Assembly: GCA_944323445.1 (NCBI GenBank)
Contig: CALUSM010000001.1
Location: 124,001-188,000, forward strand
DNA: 64,000 nt
Source: an uncultured Bacteroidales bacterium
GTDB taxonomy: Bacteria > Bacteroidota > Bacteroidia > Bacteroidales > UBA932
Reading direction: 5' to 3'
Both the position numbers and the translations under genes were made by a program. Within the stretch, counting starts at the first letter, position 1, and the number at the start of each line of letters is the position of its first letter. This document shows, piece after piece, positions 27,441 through 37,383 of the stretch. Under the pieces are notes generated by a model. It did not search any database. It was not told where the DNA came from and saw only the letters and a list, made by a program, of their open reading frames with translations.

Positions 27441-28589
27441 TCAGTACTTGCGGTAGACGGCTCTTCTGCTCAGGGCCATCAGCACTGTCAGCAGAATGAT
27501 GACGGCGGAAGCCGGGTGGAATGTCTGGGGCAACAGCCACGAGCAGATCAGTCCGAGGGCGGCCACCGCAGCGAGCAGGTCGATGATGAGGTTCTTGGCC
27601 CAGCAGTTGGGCATGAATACAGGTATGAGGAACAGGGGGTTCATCCACAGCAGATTCCAGTTGGCCGCTGTCCAGATATGATTGGTGGCGAACCACATGA
27701 GGCATATGATGACTCCGCCCAGTCCGAGTATGGCGTAGAATATTGTGGAGCAGATGCTCATGAATCTCCACTTGTTGCCGCTGCGCAGGTAGAATATCAG
27801 GTACAGCAAGAACAGCAGCGTGAATACAGTGAAGGGGCTGGAGGCCTTGGAAAGAATGCCGTGCCAGCGTTCCGGTGCCGGTGCGGGCGTAGATATGATT
27901 TTGGCCGGAGATGCCAGCGGCGCGCTGTGCAGGCTGTCGTTGGAGTAGGCTGTCAGGACCATGGAAAGGCGGTCTGGGAGAAACGCCGCCTCCTTGACAG
28001 TGATTTCCCGGTCTGTTTTAGCACCGAGAATAAGGTCTATGCCGAACATCATCCACCGGCGGTCGCCTACAAGTCTGGTCAGCTCATCGCGGTAAGTCAG
28101 TCCTGTAAGGGTATCCTCGACACTGAATCCGGAAAAGTCGTCGAAGATGTCCCGGATGCGCGTGGCGCAGTTGTCCTGCAGGAAGTCGTAGAGATAGTAG
28201 CGGTTGTCAGGCAGGGAGTTGTTTTGAAGAAATCCGTACAGCCGGGCGGCCTGCTCCGGTGTAAGGTTCAGCTGCTGCTCGGTTATGCCTCTGCCGGCGT
28301 TGTCGTAGGAGTGGCGGAACTGCATGAAATTGCTGGTTGACAGAAAATAGTTGAGATCGCCGTGAAGGAAGTTCAGCATGAAATGAGGCTCCTGAAAACT
28401 GAATGTCCCGTAGTTGAAAACAATGTCATTGTTGTTGCGCAGGTCTTTGACCCTGAGGGCCGAATGTCCGAAAGCCGAGGATATGTCCCTGCCTTGCGAG
28501 CAGGTCAGCAGGGATATCCTGAGCGAATCCTGCGCCTGAGTTCCGAGGGTCAGGAGGACAAGCAGTGTGAAAAGTATAAGCCGTTTCAT
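27441..28589 (-). CDS. DUF4105 exported membrane protein
   Basis: A 382-residue protein with a signal peptide (residues 1-19) and a DUF4105-type domain: LLTCSQGRDISSAFGHSALR, FNYGTFSFQEPHFMLNFL (conserved GH and NYG), YFLSTSNFMQF and YYLYDFLQDNCATRIRD. The conserved His and the NCATR cysteine resemble the permuted papain-like layout of related lipoprotein-lysis families. Four transmembrane helices follow (about 255-380). It is the first gene of the run ending in the radical SAM gene, and is divergent from the NlpC/P60 gene. Confidence 0.82.
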   Translation of the reverse strand: MKRLILFTLLVLLTLGTQAQDSLRISLLTCSQGRDISSAFGHSALRVKDLRNNNDIVFNYGTFSFQEPHFMLNFLHGDLNYFLSTSNFMQFRHSYDNAGRGITEQQLNLTPEQAARLYGFLQNNSLPDNRYYLYDFLQDNCATRIRDIFDDFSGFSVEDTLTGLTYRDELTRLVGDRRWMMFGIDLILGAKTDREITVKEAAFLPDRLSMVLTAYSNDSLHSAPLASPAKIISTPAPAPERWHGILSKASSPFTVFTLLFLLYLIFYLRSGNKWRFMSICSTIFYAILGLGGVIICLMWFATNHIWTAANWNLLWMNPLFLIPVFMPNCWAKNLIIDLLAAVAALGLICSWLLPQTFHPASAVIILLTVLMALSRRAVYRKY

Positions 28590-28596
28590 AATAATT

Positions 28597-28628
28597 TTTC
28601 AAAAATAAGAAAAACTCGCCTATATTTG
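28597..28628 (+). promoter_or_regulatory. Promoter of NlpC/P60 gene; near-leaderless
   Basis: TATATTTG at 28621-28628 fits the -7 box and ends 5 bases before the ATG at 28634. TTTC at 28597-28600 is a near match to the -33 box with 20 bases between. The mRNA probably starts at or next to the ATG. Confidence 0.6.
28600..28607 (-). promoter_or_regulatory. -7 promoter box of DUF4105 gene
   Basis: TATTTTTG on the minus strand lies 10 bases before the ATG at 28589 and overlaps the space between the two boxes of the opposite promoter. Confidence 0.5.
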
Positions 28629-28633
28629 CAGGA

Positions 28634-29593
28634 ATGAAGAAAGTTTTGTTCATAATTCTGTTTCTGGCTCTGATTCCTGCATTTCATGCGGAAGCTCAGA
28701 AAAGCATGGCTCTGGTCTCGGTGTCCGTTACGGATCTCAAGAAGGTTCCTGACTATCAGTCGGAGACCGTTTCCCAGGCGACCATGGGCACACCGGTAGA
28801 GGTCACTGGTCACGAGAGTTACTGGTATTCGGTGACTACTCCGGAGGGCTACAGAGGCTGGACTACTGAACAGAATATAACATTGATTTCCCAGGAGGAG
28901 ATGAATGCCTGGAAAGAGGCTGACCGTCTGTTGGTCTCGGATTATTTCACATTGGTGACCGAATCTCCTGAAACCGGTTCCGGGGTCTTGACCGACTGCG
29001 TTATGGGCAACATTCTGGTCAGCGCCGGATACGCGGATGACGGCTTCACTGCGGTCATACTTCCCGACGGCCGTAAGGGGTACATTCCTTCAGGAGCTGT
29101 GGAGCCCCTGCGGAAATGGATGGAGGACGCGGCGGACCCCTCAGGGGAAGACATAGTGGCCACCGCCAGGCTTTTCCACGGTTTTCCCTACCTCTGGGGC
29201 GGACTTTCCCCCAAGGGCATGGACTGCAGTGGCCTCGTCAAATTGAGCTATTTTCTCAACGGTATCATCCTCCTGCGAGATGCCAGTCAGCAGATTAATA
29301 CCGGTGTTTCATTGGATTACAGCGATATCCTGGGTGGCTTGCAGGCCGGAGACCTGGTTTTCTTCGGTCGTTCCGCTACGGACACCAGGGGTCGCAGTGT
29401 CAGCCACGTAGGCATTTATATCGGGGACGGAATGATGATTCACTCGTCGCTGAGAGTACGTGTCAACTGCCTGCTGCCCGGCCGTCCCGACTCCTACACC
29501 AGCAAGAAGATAGTGGGCGCTGTCCGTATCCTGGGCTGTCAGGACGAGGACCCGGGCATAGTGACGGTGCTGGAGCATCCGTGGTATTTTTAG
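28634..29593 (+). CDS. NlpC/P60 cell-wall hydrolase with SH3 domains
   Basis: A 319-residue secreted cysteine peptidase, likely cutting peptidoglycan stem peptides between gamma-D-Glu and the diamino acid. Signal peptide 1-20 (IPAFHAEAQ). Two bacterial SH3-like parts follow (about 25-85, with YWYSVTTPEGYRGWT; and about 95-155). The NlpC/P60 domain has Cys198 in KGMDCSGLVKLSYF, His in SHVGIYIGDG and the third polar residue shortly after (MIHSSLRV). The arrangement resembles YkfC-type muropeptide hydrolases. Not part of an operon with its neighbours. Confidence 0.92.
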   Translation: MKKVLFIILFLALIPAFHAEAQKSMALVSVSVTDLKKVPDYQSETVSQATMGTPVEVTGHESYWYSVTTPEGYRGWTTEQNITLISQEEMNAWKEADRLLVSDYFTLVTESPETGSGVLTDCVMGNILVSAGYADDGFTAVILPDGRKGYIPSGAVEPLRKWMEDAADPSGEDIVATARLFHGFPYLWGGLSPKGMDCSGLVKLSYFLNGIILLRDASQQINTGVSLDYSDILGGLQAGDLVFFGRSATDTRGRSVSHVGIYIGDGMMIHSSLRVRVNCLLPGRPDSYTSKKIVGAVRILGCQDEDPGIVTVLEHPWYF

Positions 29594-29644
29594 AAAAAGG
29601 AAAAGAATTTAAAAAAGTACAAATTTTTATAAATCGCGATTATT

Positions 29645-29926
29645 ATGAATTTAAGAGTTATCAAGAAGGACATCAACTATCTGGCTGATGAGTTCGTATC
29701 AGATGCTGTCATCAGCATGAGTTTTCATGACGACAAAGAGAAGGCCGAGCAGATCGTAGACCTTATCAACGAAGTCCTCGACCTCAGAGACGAGACTCTT
29801 TCCAAAGTAAGCCATCCCGAAGGGGACAAGAGGGCTTATTACCGCAATCTTACCGACGAGCTTCTCAGCGCTCTCGATGTAAAGTATGACAGACTCAGTG
29901 CAATAGTGGCCAAGAAAGCCGAATAA
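29645..29926 (+). CDS. Small conserved hypothetical protein
   Basis: A 93-residue acidic, probably all-helical cytoplasmic protein (NYLADEFVSDAVISMSFHDD, then a charged helix ending VAKKAE). No signal peptide or motif of known function is seen. It starts 51 bases after the NlpC gene and ends 16 bases before guaB, so it may be cotranscribed with guaB. I recognise it only as a type of small protein that recurs in Bacteroidales; no role can be assigned. Confidence 0.65.
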   Translation: MNLRVIKKDINYLADEFVSDAVISMSFHDDKEKAEQIVDLINEVLDLRDETLSKVSHPEGDKRAYYRNLTDELLSALDVKYDRLSAIVAKKAE

Positions 29927-29942
29927 TTTAGAAGCGGCCGCT

Positions 29943-31412
29943 ATGCAGATATACACCAACTCACCTATAGTGGAGGGCCTCACATTCGATGATGTCCTCC
30001 TCATACCGGCTCATTCGGATGTATTGCCCCGTGAGGTGGACGTAAGTACGAAGCTGACCAGGCAGATATCTCTCCATACACCCATTGTCTCCGCTGCGAT
30101 GGATACCGTGACCGAGGCCGATCTGGCGATAGCCATTGCCCGGGAAGGCGGCATCGGAGTGATACACAAGAATATGCCCATCGAAGTACAGATGGAGCAG
30201 GTGCGTAAGGTCAAGAGGGCTGAGAACGGCATGATTTACGATCCGGTGACTATCCGCGAGAACGCTACAGTCGGTGACGCCCTCAATCTCATGCACGAGA
30301 ACCATATCGGCGGTATTCCCGTTGTCGACGCCCGCGGCATGCTCTGCGGTATCGTGACCAACCGTGATCTCCGTTTTCAGGACAATCCCAAGACTCCCGT
30401 CTCCGAGGTGATGACCAAGGAAAACCTCATCACCACCACCGACGGCACCAATCTCAGGGAAGCCACGGAACTTCTTCGCAGATATAAGATTGAGAAGCTC
30501 CTGGTAGTGGACAGGGAAGGTCATCTGGCCGGCCTGATCACCTACAAGGACATCATGAAAATCAAAGACAATCCCACTGCCAGCAAGGACTCCAAGGGCC
30601 GTCTTCTCGTTGCTGCCGCCATAGGCATTAACTCCGAGAGCGTGCAGAAGGTCGAGATGCTGATGAGCGTGGAACCCGACGCCCTGGTCTTCGATACCGC
30701 GCACGGCCATTCAGAGGGAGTGCTGCGGGTTCTTAAGACTGTCCGTCAGAAATTCCCCGACCTGCAGATTATCGCCGGCAACATTGCTACCGGAGAAGCA
30801 GCTCTTGCCCTCAAGGAGTGCGGAGTGGACGCTGTCAAGGTCGGCATAGGTCCCGGTTCTATCTGTACGACCCGTATTATCGCCGGTGTAGGCGTGCCTC
30901 AGCTCTCTGCCGTCATGATGGTGGCCGAGGCGCTCAAGGGCTCCGGTATTCCCATTATCGCTGACGGAGGCATCCGCTATTCGGGTGATATCGTGAAGGC
31001 CCTGGCCGCAGGTGCCGACACCATCATGGCCGGCTCGCTGTTCGCCGGAGTGGAGGAGTCTCCGGGAGAGACAATCATACTCAACGGACGTAAATTCAAG
31101 TCCTATCGCGGTATGGGCTCGCTCGAGGCCATGCAGCTCGGCTCTAAGGACCGCTATTTCCAGGATATGGAGGAGGACATCAAGAAACTCGTGCCTGAGG
31201 GAATCGTGGCGCAGGTGCCTTACAAGGGCACTCTCTCCGAAGTGGTCTACCAGCTTGTGGGCGGTCTGCGTTCCGGCATGGGCTACTGCGGAGCCCATAA
31301 CCTGTCTGAGCTCAAGAAGGCCCGTTTCGTACGCATCACCGCGGCAGGTATGGCCGAGAGCCATCCCCATGACGTGACAATCACCCGCGAGGCACCCAAC
31401 TACAGCCGGTAG
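29943..31412 (+). CDS. guaB: Inosine-5'-monophosphate dehydrogenase
   Basis: A 489-residue TIM-barrel enzyme that makes XMP from IMP, the first step to guanine nucleotides. Two CBS domains are inserted at about 95-205 ([20 protein letters not shown] and [17 protein letters not shown]). The catalytic loop is [17 protein letters not shown] with the active Cys, followed by [20 protein letters not shown] and the flap GMGSLEAM. The C-terminal Cys/Ser-Arg segment is normal. All essential residues are visible. Confidence 0.98.
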   Translation: MQIYTNSPIVEGLTFDDVLLIPAHSDVLPREVDVSTKLTRQISLHTPIVSAAMDTVTEADLAIAIAREGGIGVIHKNMPIEVQMEQVRKVKRAENGMIYDPVTIRENATVGDALNLMHENHIGGIPVVDARGMLCGIVTNRDLRFQDNPKTPVSEVMTKENLITTTDGTNLREATELLRRYKIEKLLVVDREGHLAGLITYKDIMKIKDNPTASKDSKGRLLVAAAIGINSESVQKVEMLMSVEPDALVFDTAHGHSEGVLRVLKTVRQKFPDLQIIAGNIATGEAALALKECGVDAVKVGIGPGSICTTRIIAGVGVPQLSAVMMVAEALKGSGIPIIADGGIRYSGDIVKALAAGADTIMAGSLFAGVEESPGETIILNGRKFKSYRGMGSLEAMQLGSKDRYFQDMEEDIKKLVPEGIVAQVPYKGTLSEVVYQLVGGLRSGMGYCGAHNLSELKKARFVRITAAGMAESHPHDVTITREAPNYSR

Positions 31413-31429
31413 TATGTCCCGGTGAGGCC

Positions 31430-32278
31430 ATGAGAAGGGTTGTTTGGATACTTTTTCTCTGTCTGTCGGTATCATCCTGCCGTCTCTACGACCGTCTCTT
31501 CAAGGGAGACGTGGTCGCGAGGGCCGGTAAGGATGTGCTGTACAGGAGTGATGTAGAGAAGCTCAATATCAAGGGTTTTTCTCCCGAGGACAGTATCCGG
31601 ATGGTCGAGCGTTATATCCTTTCGTGGGCCAAGGACCGTCTTCTGCTGGATATGGCCGAGAGCCGTCTGTCCAAGGAGGACAAGGATGTGGAGGACCAGC
31701 TGGAGGAATACCGCAGGCAGCTTCTGGTATACCGCTATGAGCGGCAGTACGTGGAGCAGCGTCTGGACACGTCCATAACGGAGCAGGAGTACAGGGAATT
31801 CTATGATGCTAATCCAGCCAGTTTTGTCACGCATGCCCCCCTTATGACCGGTGTGTACATAAAGATAAGCGACAGCTCTCCGAACATCAATCCGGTGAGG
31901 AGCCTCTACCGCTCCAGAAGCGACGGGGCCCTGGAGCGTCTGGACAGGCTGTGCTACAGCTCTGCGGAGAAATACTACCGTTTCGAGGACTGGATATCCC
32001 TGGAGGCTATTTCTGACGGCACCGGCATGGATGTGTCCGAGATGGCCGGGATATTGGAAGAAAGGTCCTGGCTGGAAAAAAGCCATCTAGGCTATACCTA
32101 TCTCGTCTCGATAGACGGATATATTCCTGCAGGGGATGTCGCACCGTACAGTTATTCCCGTAGCATGATAAGGGATGTTATTCTCAGCAGAAGAAAACAG
32201 AGCCTCCTGACAAGTTTGGAACGAAATCTGCTTAATGATGCCATAGGATCTGAAAAATTGAAAATTTATAAGGAGTAA
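31430..32278 (+). CDS. SurA_N-like periplasmic chaperone lipoprotein
   Basis: A 282-residue lipoprotein with a clear lipobox (SVSSC, Cys at residue 18). The body resembles the chaperone half of SurA/PpiC proteins: a short strand pair VVARAGKDVLYRSDVEKL, a helical region with MVERYILSWAKDRLLLDMA, and a long amphipathic helix, but no parvulin active-site domain is visible. It sits directly before surA (1 base between genes), so it likely helps fold or deliver outer-membrane proteins. Confidence 0.75.
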   Translation: MRRVVWILFLCLSVSSCRLYDRLFKGDVVARAGKDVLYRSDVEKLNIKGFSPEDSIRMVERYILSWAKDRLLLDMAESRLSKEDKDVEDQLEEYRRQLLVYRYERQYVEQRLDTSITEQEYREFYDANPASFVTHAPLMTGVYIKISDSSPNINPVRSLYRSRSDGALERLDRLCYSSAEKYYRFEDWISLEAISDGTGMDVSEMAGILEERSWLEKSHLGYTYLVSIDGYIPAGDVAPYSYSRSMIRDVILSRRKQSLLTSLERNLLNDAIGSEKLKIYKE

Positions 32279-32279
32279 A

Positions 32280-33641
32280 ATGAACATAAAATCCATATTG
32301 GCGGCGCTCGCTCTGACCGTGATGCCCGTAACCGGTCTCTTCGCCCAGAAGTATGACGGTGTTATTGACAAGACTGTAGCTCTGGTGGGCAACAGCATGA
32401 TTCTTCTTTCGCAGGTGGAGTCGGAGGTGCAGATGATGCAGTTTCAGGGCTACGTCTCGGACCGCAACCTGCGTTGTGTCGTCCTCGAGAACATGATGGT
32501 CTCCAAGCTCTTCTACACTCAGGCCCAGCTGGACAGCCTCGCTGTCAATCCGGACATGGTCAATGCCGCGCTTGAAGACAGGGTCAACAACATCCTGTCC
32601 CAGCTCGGGGGCGAGGAGGAGGTCGAGAAGTATTTCGGGAAGCCTCTTCACAAGCTCCGTCAGGAATGGAGGGAGATGTTCATGGAGCAGAACCTGGTGC
32701 AGGAGATGCAGCGCACGGTGGCAGGATCCATAACGGAGGTGACTCCCAAGGAGGTTCAGCAGTACTACCGCAATACGCCGAAGGACAGTCTTCCGGTCAT
32801 CCCTACACAGTATCAGTATAGTCAGATAGTGCTTTATCCTGATGTGGAGAAGGCCAATATGGCCGTTCGCGAGAGACTGCTGGAGTTCCGTCAGAGGATC
32901 CTGGACGGGGAGAAGTTCTCGCTTCTGGCCACTCTGTATTCCGAGGATCCGGGAAGCGCGATGCGCGGCGGAGAGCTGGGCATGTCCTCCCGCTCCATAT
33001 TCTGGCCTGCATTCAGTGATGCTGCCATGGCCTTGAAGGAGGGTCAGGTATCCCCTATCGTGGAGACTCCGGACGGATTCCATCTCATACAGCTGATAGC
33101 CAAGAACGGGGACATGTTCAATGCCCGTCACATACTGCTCCGTCCCAGGTACACGGCTGAGGACAGGGACTCGGCGTTTACCCGTCTTGATTCGATGCGG
33201 AATGTTGTCCTGGAGGACAGCCTGACATTCCAGCAGGCCGCATGGAGATTCTCGCAGGACTTCAAGAGCCGGACCAACGGAGGACTGGTCGCCGATCCCA
33301 ATACGGGTGCTCCGTTCTTCGAGGTGGACCAGCTCAAGCCCGCTGACTACAAGGTGCTGCAGGGGATGAAGGAAGGGGAGATCTCCGAGCCTTTCGAGTC
33401 CGTCGATGACGAGGGGCGCAGCGGCAATACTGTATACAAGATAGTCCGTCTTGAGAAGATCCGTCCGTCCCATACGGCTACTGTCGAGGATGATTTCAAT
33501 GTCCTGCTGGACATAACGTCCAACCGCAAGTCCATGGACGCAATTGAGAATTTCATCAGGGATAAGCAGGCCACGACATACATCGTCATAGACCCTATGT
33601 TCCAGAAGTGTGATTTTGAGCGTGACGGTTGGGTGAAATGA
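32280..33641 (+). CDS. surA: SurA-like peptidyl-prolyl isomerase
   Basis: A 453-residue periplasmic chaperone for outer-membrane proteins. Signal peptide 1-22. An N-terminal helical SurA domain (DGVIDKTVALVGNSMILLSQ opens it) is followed by two parvulin-like domains at about 175-285 and 285-400. The first has LATLYSEDPGSAMRGGELG; the second has the family QDFKSRTNGGLVAD and GEISEPFES motifs. It overlaps the following OstA-like gene by 4 bases (ATGA), which ties folding of barrel proteins to the LPS-transport-like protein. Confidence 0.9.
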   Translation: MNIKSILAALALTVMPVTGLFAQKYDGVIDKTVALVGNSMILLSQVESEVQMMQFQGYVSDRNLRCVVLENMMVSKLFYTQAQLDSLAVNPDMVNAALEDRVNNILSQLGGEEEVEKYFGKPLHKLRQEWREMFMEQNLVQEMQRTVAGSITEVTPKEVQQYYRNTPKDSLPVIPTQYQYSQIVLYPDVEKANMAVRERLLEFRQRILDGEKFSLLATLYSEDPGSAMRGGELGMSSRSIFWPAFSDAAMALKEGQVSPIVETPDGFHLIQLIAKNGDMFNARHILLRPRYTAEDRDSAFTRLDSMRNVVLEDSLTFQQAAWRFSQDFKSRTNGGLVADPNTGAPFFEVDQLKPADYKVLQGMKEGEISEPFESVDDEGRSGNTVYKIVRLEKIRPSHTATVEDDFNVLLDITSNRKSMDAIENFIRDKQATTYIVIDPMFQKCDFERDGWVK

Positions 33642-35833
33642 AGATGAGGTTTCTGATACTGGCTGTGCTGCTGTTTCTCTCAGCCCTTCCGCTCTCTGCC
33701 CAGGGAGGCGCGAAGGAGCAGGAGGACAGGGACTCACTGGTCAGGCTGATTACCGCCGACAGGGCAAGACTGATAGAGATCAACGGCAAGGAATACCGTA
33801 AGGTGGTCGGCAACGCAGTATTCCTGCACAATGACACCTATCTTTACTGTGACAGTGCATACTGGAACGTGGACGACGAATTCATCGATGCCATAGGCAG
33901 CGTGCGGATAGAGCAGGAGAACACCGTCCTCACCGGCGACAGTATCAAGTATGTCATACCTCAGAATACTGCCAAGTTCAGGGGGCATCTGGTAGAACTT
34001 ATTGACAGAGACAGCAATGTCCTCAGGACCAATTATCTGGATTATAATACCCGCGACAGTGTGGCGTTCTTCTACCGCGGCGGGGCAATGAAGGACCATG
34101 ACGGCAATCTGATCGAGAGTCTTACCGGGCGCTATCAGTCCAGGGAGGAGCGTTTCGATTTTGTGGGGGAGGTGGAGATGTTCTCCGATTCTATATTCTT
34201 TGTATGCGACACACTGGTGTACGATGCGGCGGCGGATGCTGCTTATTTCTACGGTAATACAAAAGGCTGGTATGATCTCAACGGCATATCATCCGGTTCG
34301 GGAAAATATATCCGTCCCCAGGAGAGATTCTACTTCTACAGCGATGTCCACATTCTTATGGAGGAATACGAGATGTGGTGCGATTCGCTGTTCTATGACA
34401 GGTTTGACGGGTATTCCCTCATGCAGGGCAATGTCCAGCTGCTGGATACCGTGGACAATGTAATCGCGCTGGCCGGAGAGCTGCGCTACTGGAATGACCC
34501 GCGGAGAGCCGAGCTCTACCGTGATCCCGCTCTGGTTATGATAGAGGAGTCGGCAGACGGCAATGACTCCACCTTCATGGCTTCCGACAAGATTTTCTAT
34601 TATACCATGCGCATGTGCGATGTGGACAGCGCCGTGGTGGCCGCGGCCAAGGACAGGTACGGAGAGGCTCTTGTGGATCCTCTTGCTAACAGGAGGCAGA
34701 GCCAGTCTTCGTCTCCGAGGGGAACGTCCGGAGAGACCGGCGGAGCATCCCAGGCCGGGAATTTCCAGGGAGCCTCGAGCAGGGGCACTATGTCCAGGCC
34801 TGGTGCGATGTCGCCGGGTACGCTGCCGTCGCCCTACTATCCTCCTCAGGATACGGTGCAGACTGCCCCGGGAGGCAGGCTCCCCAAGATGGGCATCTCT
34901 GCTCCGGACTCTTCTGCGATTCCGGATTCTCTAGGAATCCATGGTCTGCAGGTCCCGGGGGCGGTGCATGCTCCGGATTCATCCGCAGTGCCCGGCAAGA
35001 TGTCAGTCCCGGCCCAGGTGCCGGTTCCGGACACTCTGGCCCTCCCTGACTCGCTTGCTGCGCCGGACTCATTGTCCGCAGCCGATTCGGTCGCGCTGCC
35101 TCCGCCTCCCGATACCACTTCGGTGGCTTTTATAGAGGCGCACCGTCATGTACGCATTTTCAAGAACGACATGCAGGTCAAGTGTGATTCCTTGATATTC
35201 ACTTCCATAGACTCTATTGCAAGGCTCTTTGACTCGCCGGTGATATGGTACGGGATAGAGAGCCAGATCACATCCGACAGCATGCAGTTCATGATCCGCA
35301 ACGAGACTCTGGACAGGGGCTTCCTTTTCGGTAACGCCTTTGTTATATCCGAGGAGGTGCCGGGCAAGTACTACCATCAGATAAAGTCCCCTGAGATGAT
35401 AGGCTATTTCAAGAACGGAGAGGTGTCCCGTTTCGATGCCCTCGGAGGGGTCACTGCCATTTTCTACATTGCCGAGGACTCGCTGATCACCACCATGAAC
35501 CAGAAGGAATGCCGTCTGATGACAGGCCGTCTCAAGGACGGTCAGGTCCAGAGGATACTCTACATGGAGAATATCAAGAGCGACGCCTATCCTCTCTACG
35601 AGCTGACTCCGGAAATGAGCCGTCTGAGAGATTTTTTCTGGATTCCTGAGCAGCGTCCGGTGAACCGTTTTCAGGTCACCTGGCGGCCGGTGCGTTCTTC
35701 CAGGAGGGCGGAGTCGGTGCCTTCCCCCGATTTCCCCCGGTTCCGGTATGCCGAAAAGTATTTTGAAGGGTATATGAGCGGGATAATACAGGAAATAGAC
35801 AGCAGAAAGCCGCTTATATGGATGGAGAGATGA
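33638..35833 (+). CDS. OstA-like (LptA/LptD N-terminal-like) protein with low-complexity insert
   Basis: A 731-residue exported protein (signal peptide 1-21). I chose ATG 33638, overlapping the surA stop, over a TTG 9 bases upstream. Residues about 35-330 are OstA/LptC-type beta-jellyroll repeats (GNAVFLHNDTYLYCDSAYW, then YCDSAYWNVDDEFIDAIGSV, then FYGNTKGWYDLNGI). About 350-490 is a Ser/Pro/Gly-rich stretch with repeated PDS steps, probably disordered. A second OstA-like part follows (about 495-690; HVRIFKNDMQVKCDSLIFTS). It probably works in LPS export or outer-membrane assembly. Confidence 0.85.
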   Translation: MKMRFLILAVLLFLSALPLSAQGGAKEQEDRDSLVRLITADRARLIEINGKEYRKVVGNAVFLHNDTYLYCDSAYWNVDDEFIDAIGSVRIEQENTVLTGDSIKYVIPQNTAKFRGHLVELIDRDSNVLRTNYLDYNTRDSVAFFYRGGAMKDHDGNLIESLTGRYQSREERFDFVGEVEMFSDSIFFVCDTLVYDAAADAAYFYGNTKGWYDLNGISSGSGKYIRPQERFYFYSDVHILMEEYEMWCDSLFYDRFDGYSLMQGNVQLLDTVDNVIALAGELRYWNDPRRAELYRDPALVMIEESADGNDSTFMASDKIFYYTMRMCDVDSAVVAAAKDRYGEALVDPLANRRQSQSSSPRGTSGETGGASQAGNFQGASSRGTMSRPGAMSPGTLPSPYYPPQDTVQTAPGGRLPKMGISAPDSSAIPDSLGIHGLQVPGAVHAPDSSAVPGKMSVPAQVPVPDTLALPDSLAAPDSLSAADSVALPPPPDTTSVAFIEAHRHVRIFKNDMQVKCDSLIFTSIDSIARLFDSPVIWYGIESQITSDSMQFMIRNETLDRGFLFGNAFVISEEVPGKYYHQIKSPEMIGYFKNGEVSRFDALGGVTAIFYIAEDSLITTMNQKECRLMTGRLKDGQVQRILYMENIKSDAYPLYELTPEMSRLRDFFWIPEQRPVNRFQVTWRPVRSSRRAESVPSPDFPRFRYAEKYFEGYMSGIIQEIDSRKPLIWMER

Positions 35834-35843
35834 TATTTTTTTA

Positions 35844-35851
35844 TACATTTG
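35844..35851 (+). promoter_or_regulatory. -7 promoter box of the hut genes
   Basis: TACATTTG fits TAnnTTTG and lies 31 bases before hutH (ATG 35883), in the short gap after the OstA-like gene. No -33 box is obvious. Confidence 0.55.
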
Positions 35852-35882
35852 TATGTTTGTTCGACAATTAAACTACAAATGT

Positions 35883-37379
35883 ATGATACAGTTTGACATA
35901 GACACCCTTAAGCATTCCTTCGAAGACGTAAGGACTCTCCTTGACCCTGAGTGCCGCCTGCATCTGGGCGAGGTTTCCCGCAAAAGAATTGAAAAATGCC
36001 GCAGCTATCTGGACGCACGCATGAAGAACCAGAAGGCTCCCATCTACGGTGTGACGACCGGCTTCGGCTCTCTGTGCAACGTGTCGGTGGACCGCGACCA
36101 GCTCTCGCAGCTCCAGAAGAACCTGGTGATGTCCCACGCCTGCGGTGTGGGCGAGGAGGTGAGGCCCGAGATAGTGCGCCTCATGATAGCCCTCAAGGTA
36201 AAGTCTCTTTCCTACGGTTATTCAGGAGTGAGGGTCGAGACTGTAGAGCGGCTGGTGGATTTTTTCAATGAGGGGATTGTCCCCGTGGTCTACCAGCAGG
36301 GTTCGCTGGGCGCATCCGGTGATCTGGCTCCTCTGGCCAATATGTGCCTGCCTCTGCTCGGACTCGGTGAGTTCGACTACAAGGGCAGACGGTATCCCGG
36401 CTCTGAACTGGAGAAACTTTTCGGATGGAAGCCGCTGACCCTGGCCTCTAAAGAGGGTCTGGCCCTTCTCAACGGTACACAGTTTATGCTGGCACATGCC
36501 GTGTGGTGTCTCTGCCATGCGAAACATATCTCGGCCGTGGCCGACAAGATCGCCACTGTCTCCCTCGAGGCTTTCAACGGCCGCAAGGAGCCTTTTACTC
36601 CCGGCGTGCACGCCGTGCGTCCTCACAGGGGGCAGATGGAGACTGCCCGTATCATTCTGGGATATCTTCAGGGCAGCGGGCTCATCGACGGACCCGGCAA
36701 GGAGGTCCAGGATCCCTATTCCTTCCGCTGCGTGCCTCAGGTTCACGGTGCCTCCAAGGATGCCATCGCATATGTGGAGAGCGTGTTCATGACCGAGGTC
36801 AACAGCGCCACCGACAACCCTACTGTCCTGCCTGACGAGGACCAGGTCATATCGGCGGGCAACTTCCACGGTCAGCCTCTGTCCATCACTCTGGATTTCC
36901 TGGCGATAGCCCTGGCTGAGCTCGGTTCCATATCGGAGCGCCGCACTTATCAGCTCATATCCGGCAAGAGAGGACTTCCCTCATTCCTCGTCGCCAAGTC
37001 CGGTCTCAACTCCGGTTTCATGATACCCCAGTACGCCGCTGCATCCATCGTCAGCCAGAACAAGCAGCTGTGCACTCCCTGCGTGGTCGATACCATCGAC
37101 TCGTCCCAGGGACAGGAGGACCACGTCAGTATGGGCGCCAATGCCGCCACCAAGTGTGTGAGGGTGGTGGAGAATGTGGAGAAAATCCTCGGTATCGAGA
37201 TGTTCAACGCCGCTCAGGCCCTGGAGTTCCGTCACCGCGCCGGAGCCGGCAAGTCCTCGCCTGTCATCGAGAAGTTCTTCGAGGATTTCCGCCGTACGGT
37301 GCCCTTTGTGGATGAGGACACGGTGATGTTCACAAACATCAGGAATTCCATTGATTTTATAAGGAATACAGAAATATAA
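35883..37379 (+). CDS. hutH: Histidine ammonia-lyase
   Basis: Converts histidine to urocanate and ammonia, the first step of histidine degradation. ATG 35883 (MIQFDIDTLKHSF) gives 498 residues; an earlier in-frame ATG at 35853 is less likely because it leaves almost no leader after the -7 box. The self-forming MIO cofactor comes from Ala144-Ser145-Gly146 in SLGASGDLAPLANM. GVTTGFGSL near 56-64 and FHGQPLSITLDFLAIAL are other family motifs. It heads hutH-hutI-ftcD. Confidence 0.97.
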   Translation: MIQFDIDTLKHSFEDVRTLLDPECRLHLGEVSRKRIEKCRSYLDARMKNQKAPIYGVTTGFGSLCNVSVDRDQLSQLQKNLVMSHACGVGEEVRPEIVRLMIALKVKSLSYGYSGVRVETVERLVDFFNEGIVPVVYQQGSLGASGDLAPLANMCLPLLGLGEFDYKGRRYPGSELEKLFGWKPLTLASKEGLALLNGTQFMLAHAVWCLCHAKHISAVADKIATVSLEAFNGRKEPFTPGVHAVRPHRGQMETARIILGYLQGSGLIDGPGKEVQDPYSFRCVPQVHGASKDAIAYVESVFMTEVNSATDNPTVLPDEDQVISAGNFHGQPLSITLDFLAIALAELGSISERRTYQLISGKRGLPSFLVAKSGLNSGFMIPQYAAASIVSQNKQLCTPCVVDTIDSSQGQEDHVSMGANAATKCVRVVENVEKILGIEMFNAAQALEFRHRAGAGKSSPVIEKFFEDFRRTVPFVDEDTVMFTNIRNSIDFIRNTEI

Positions 37380-37383
37380 CAGA

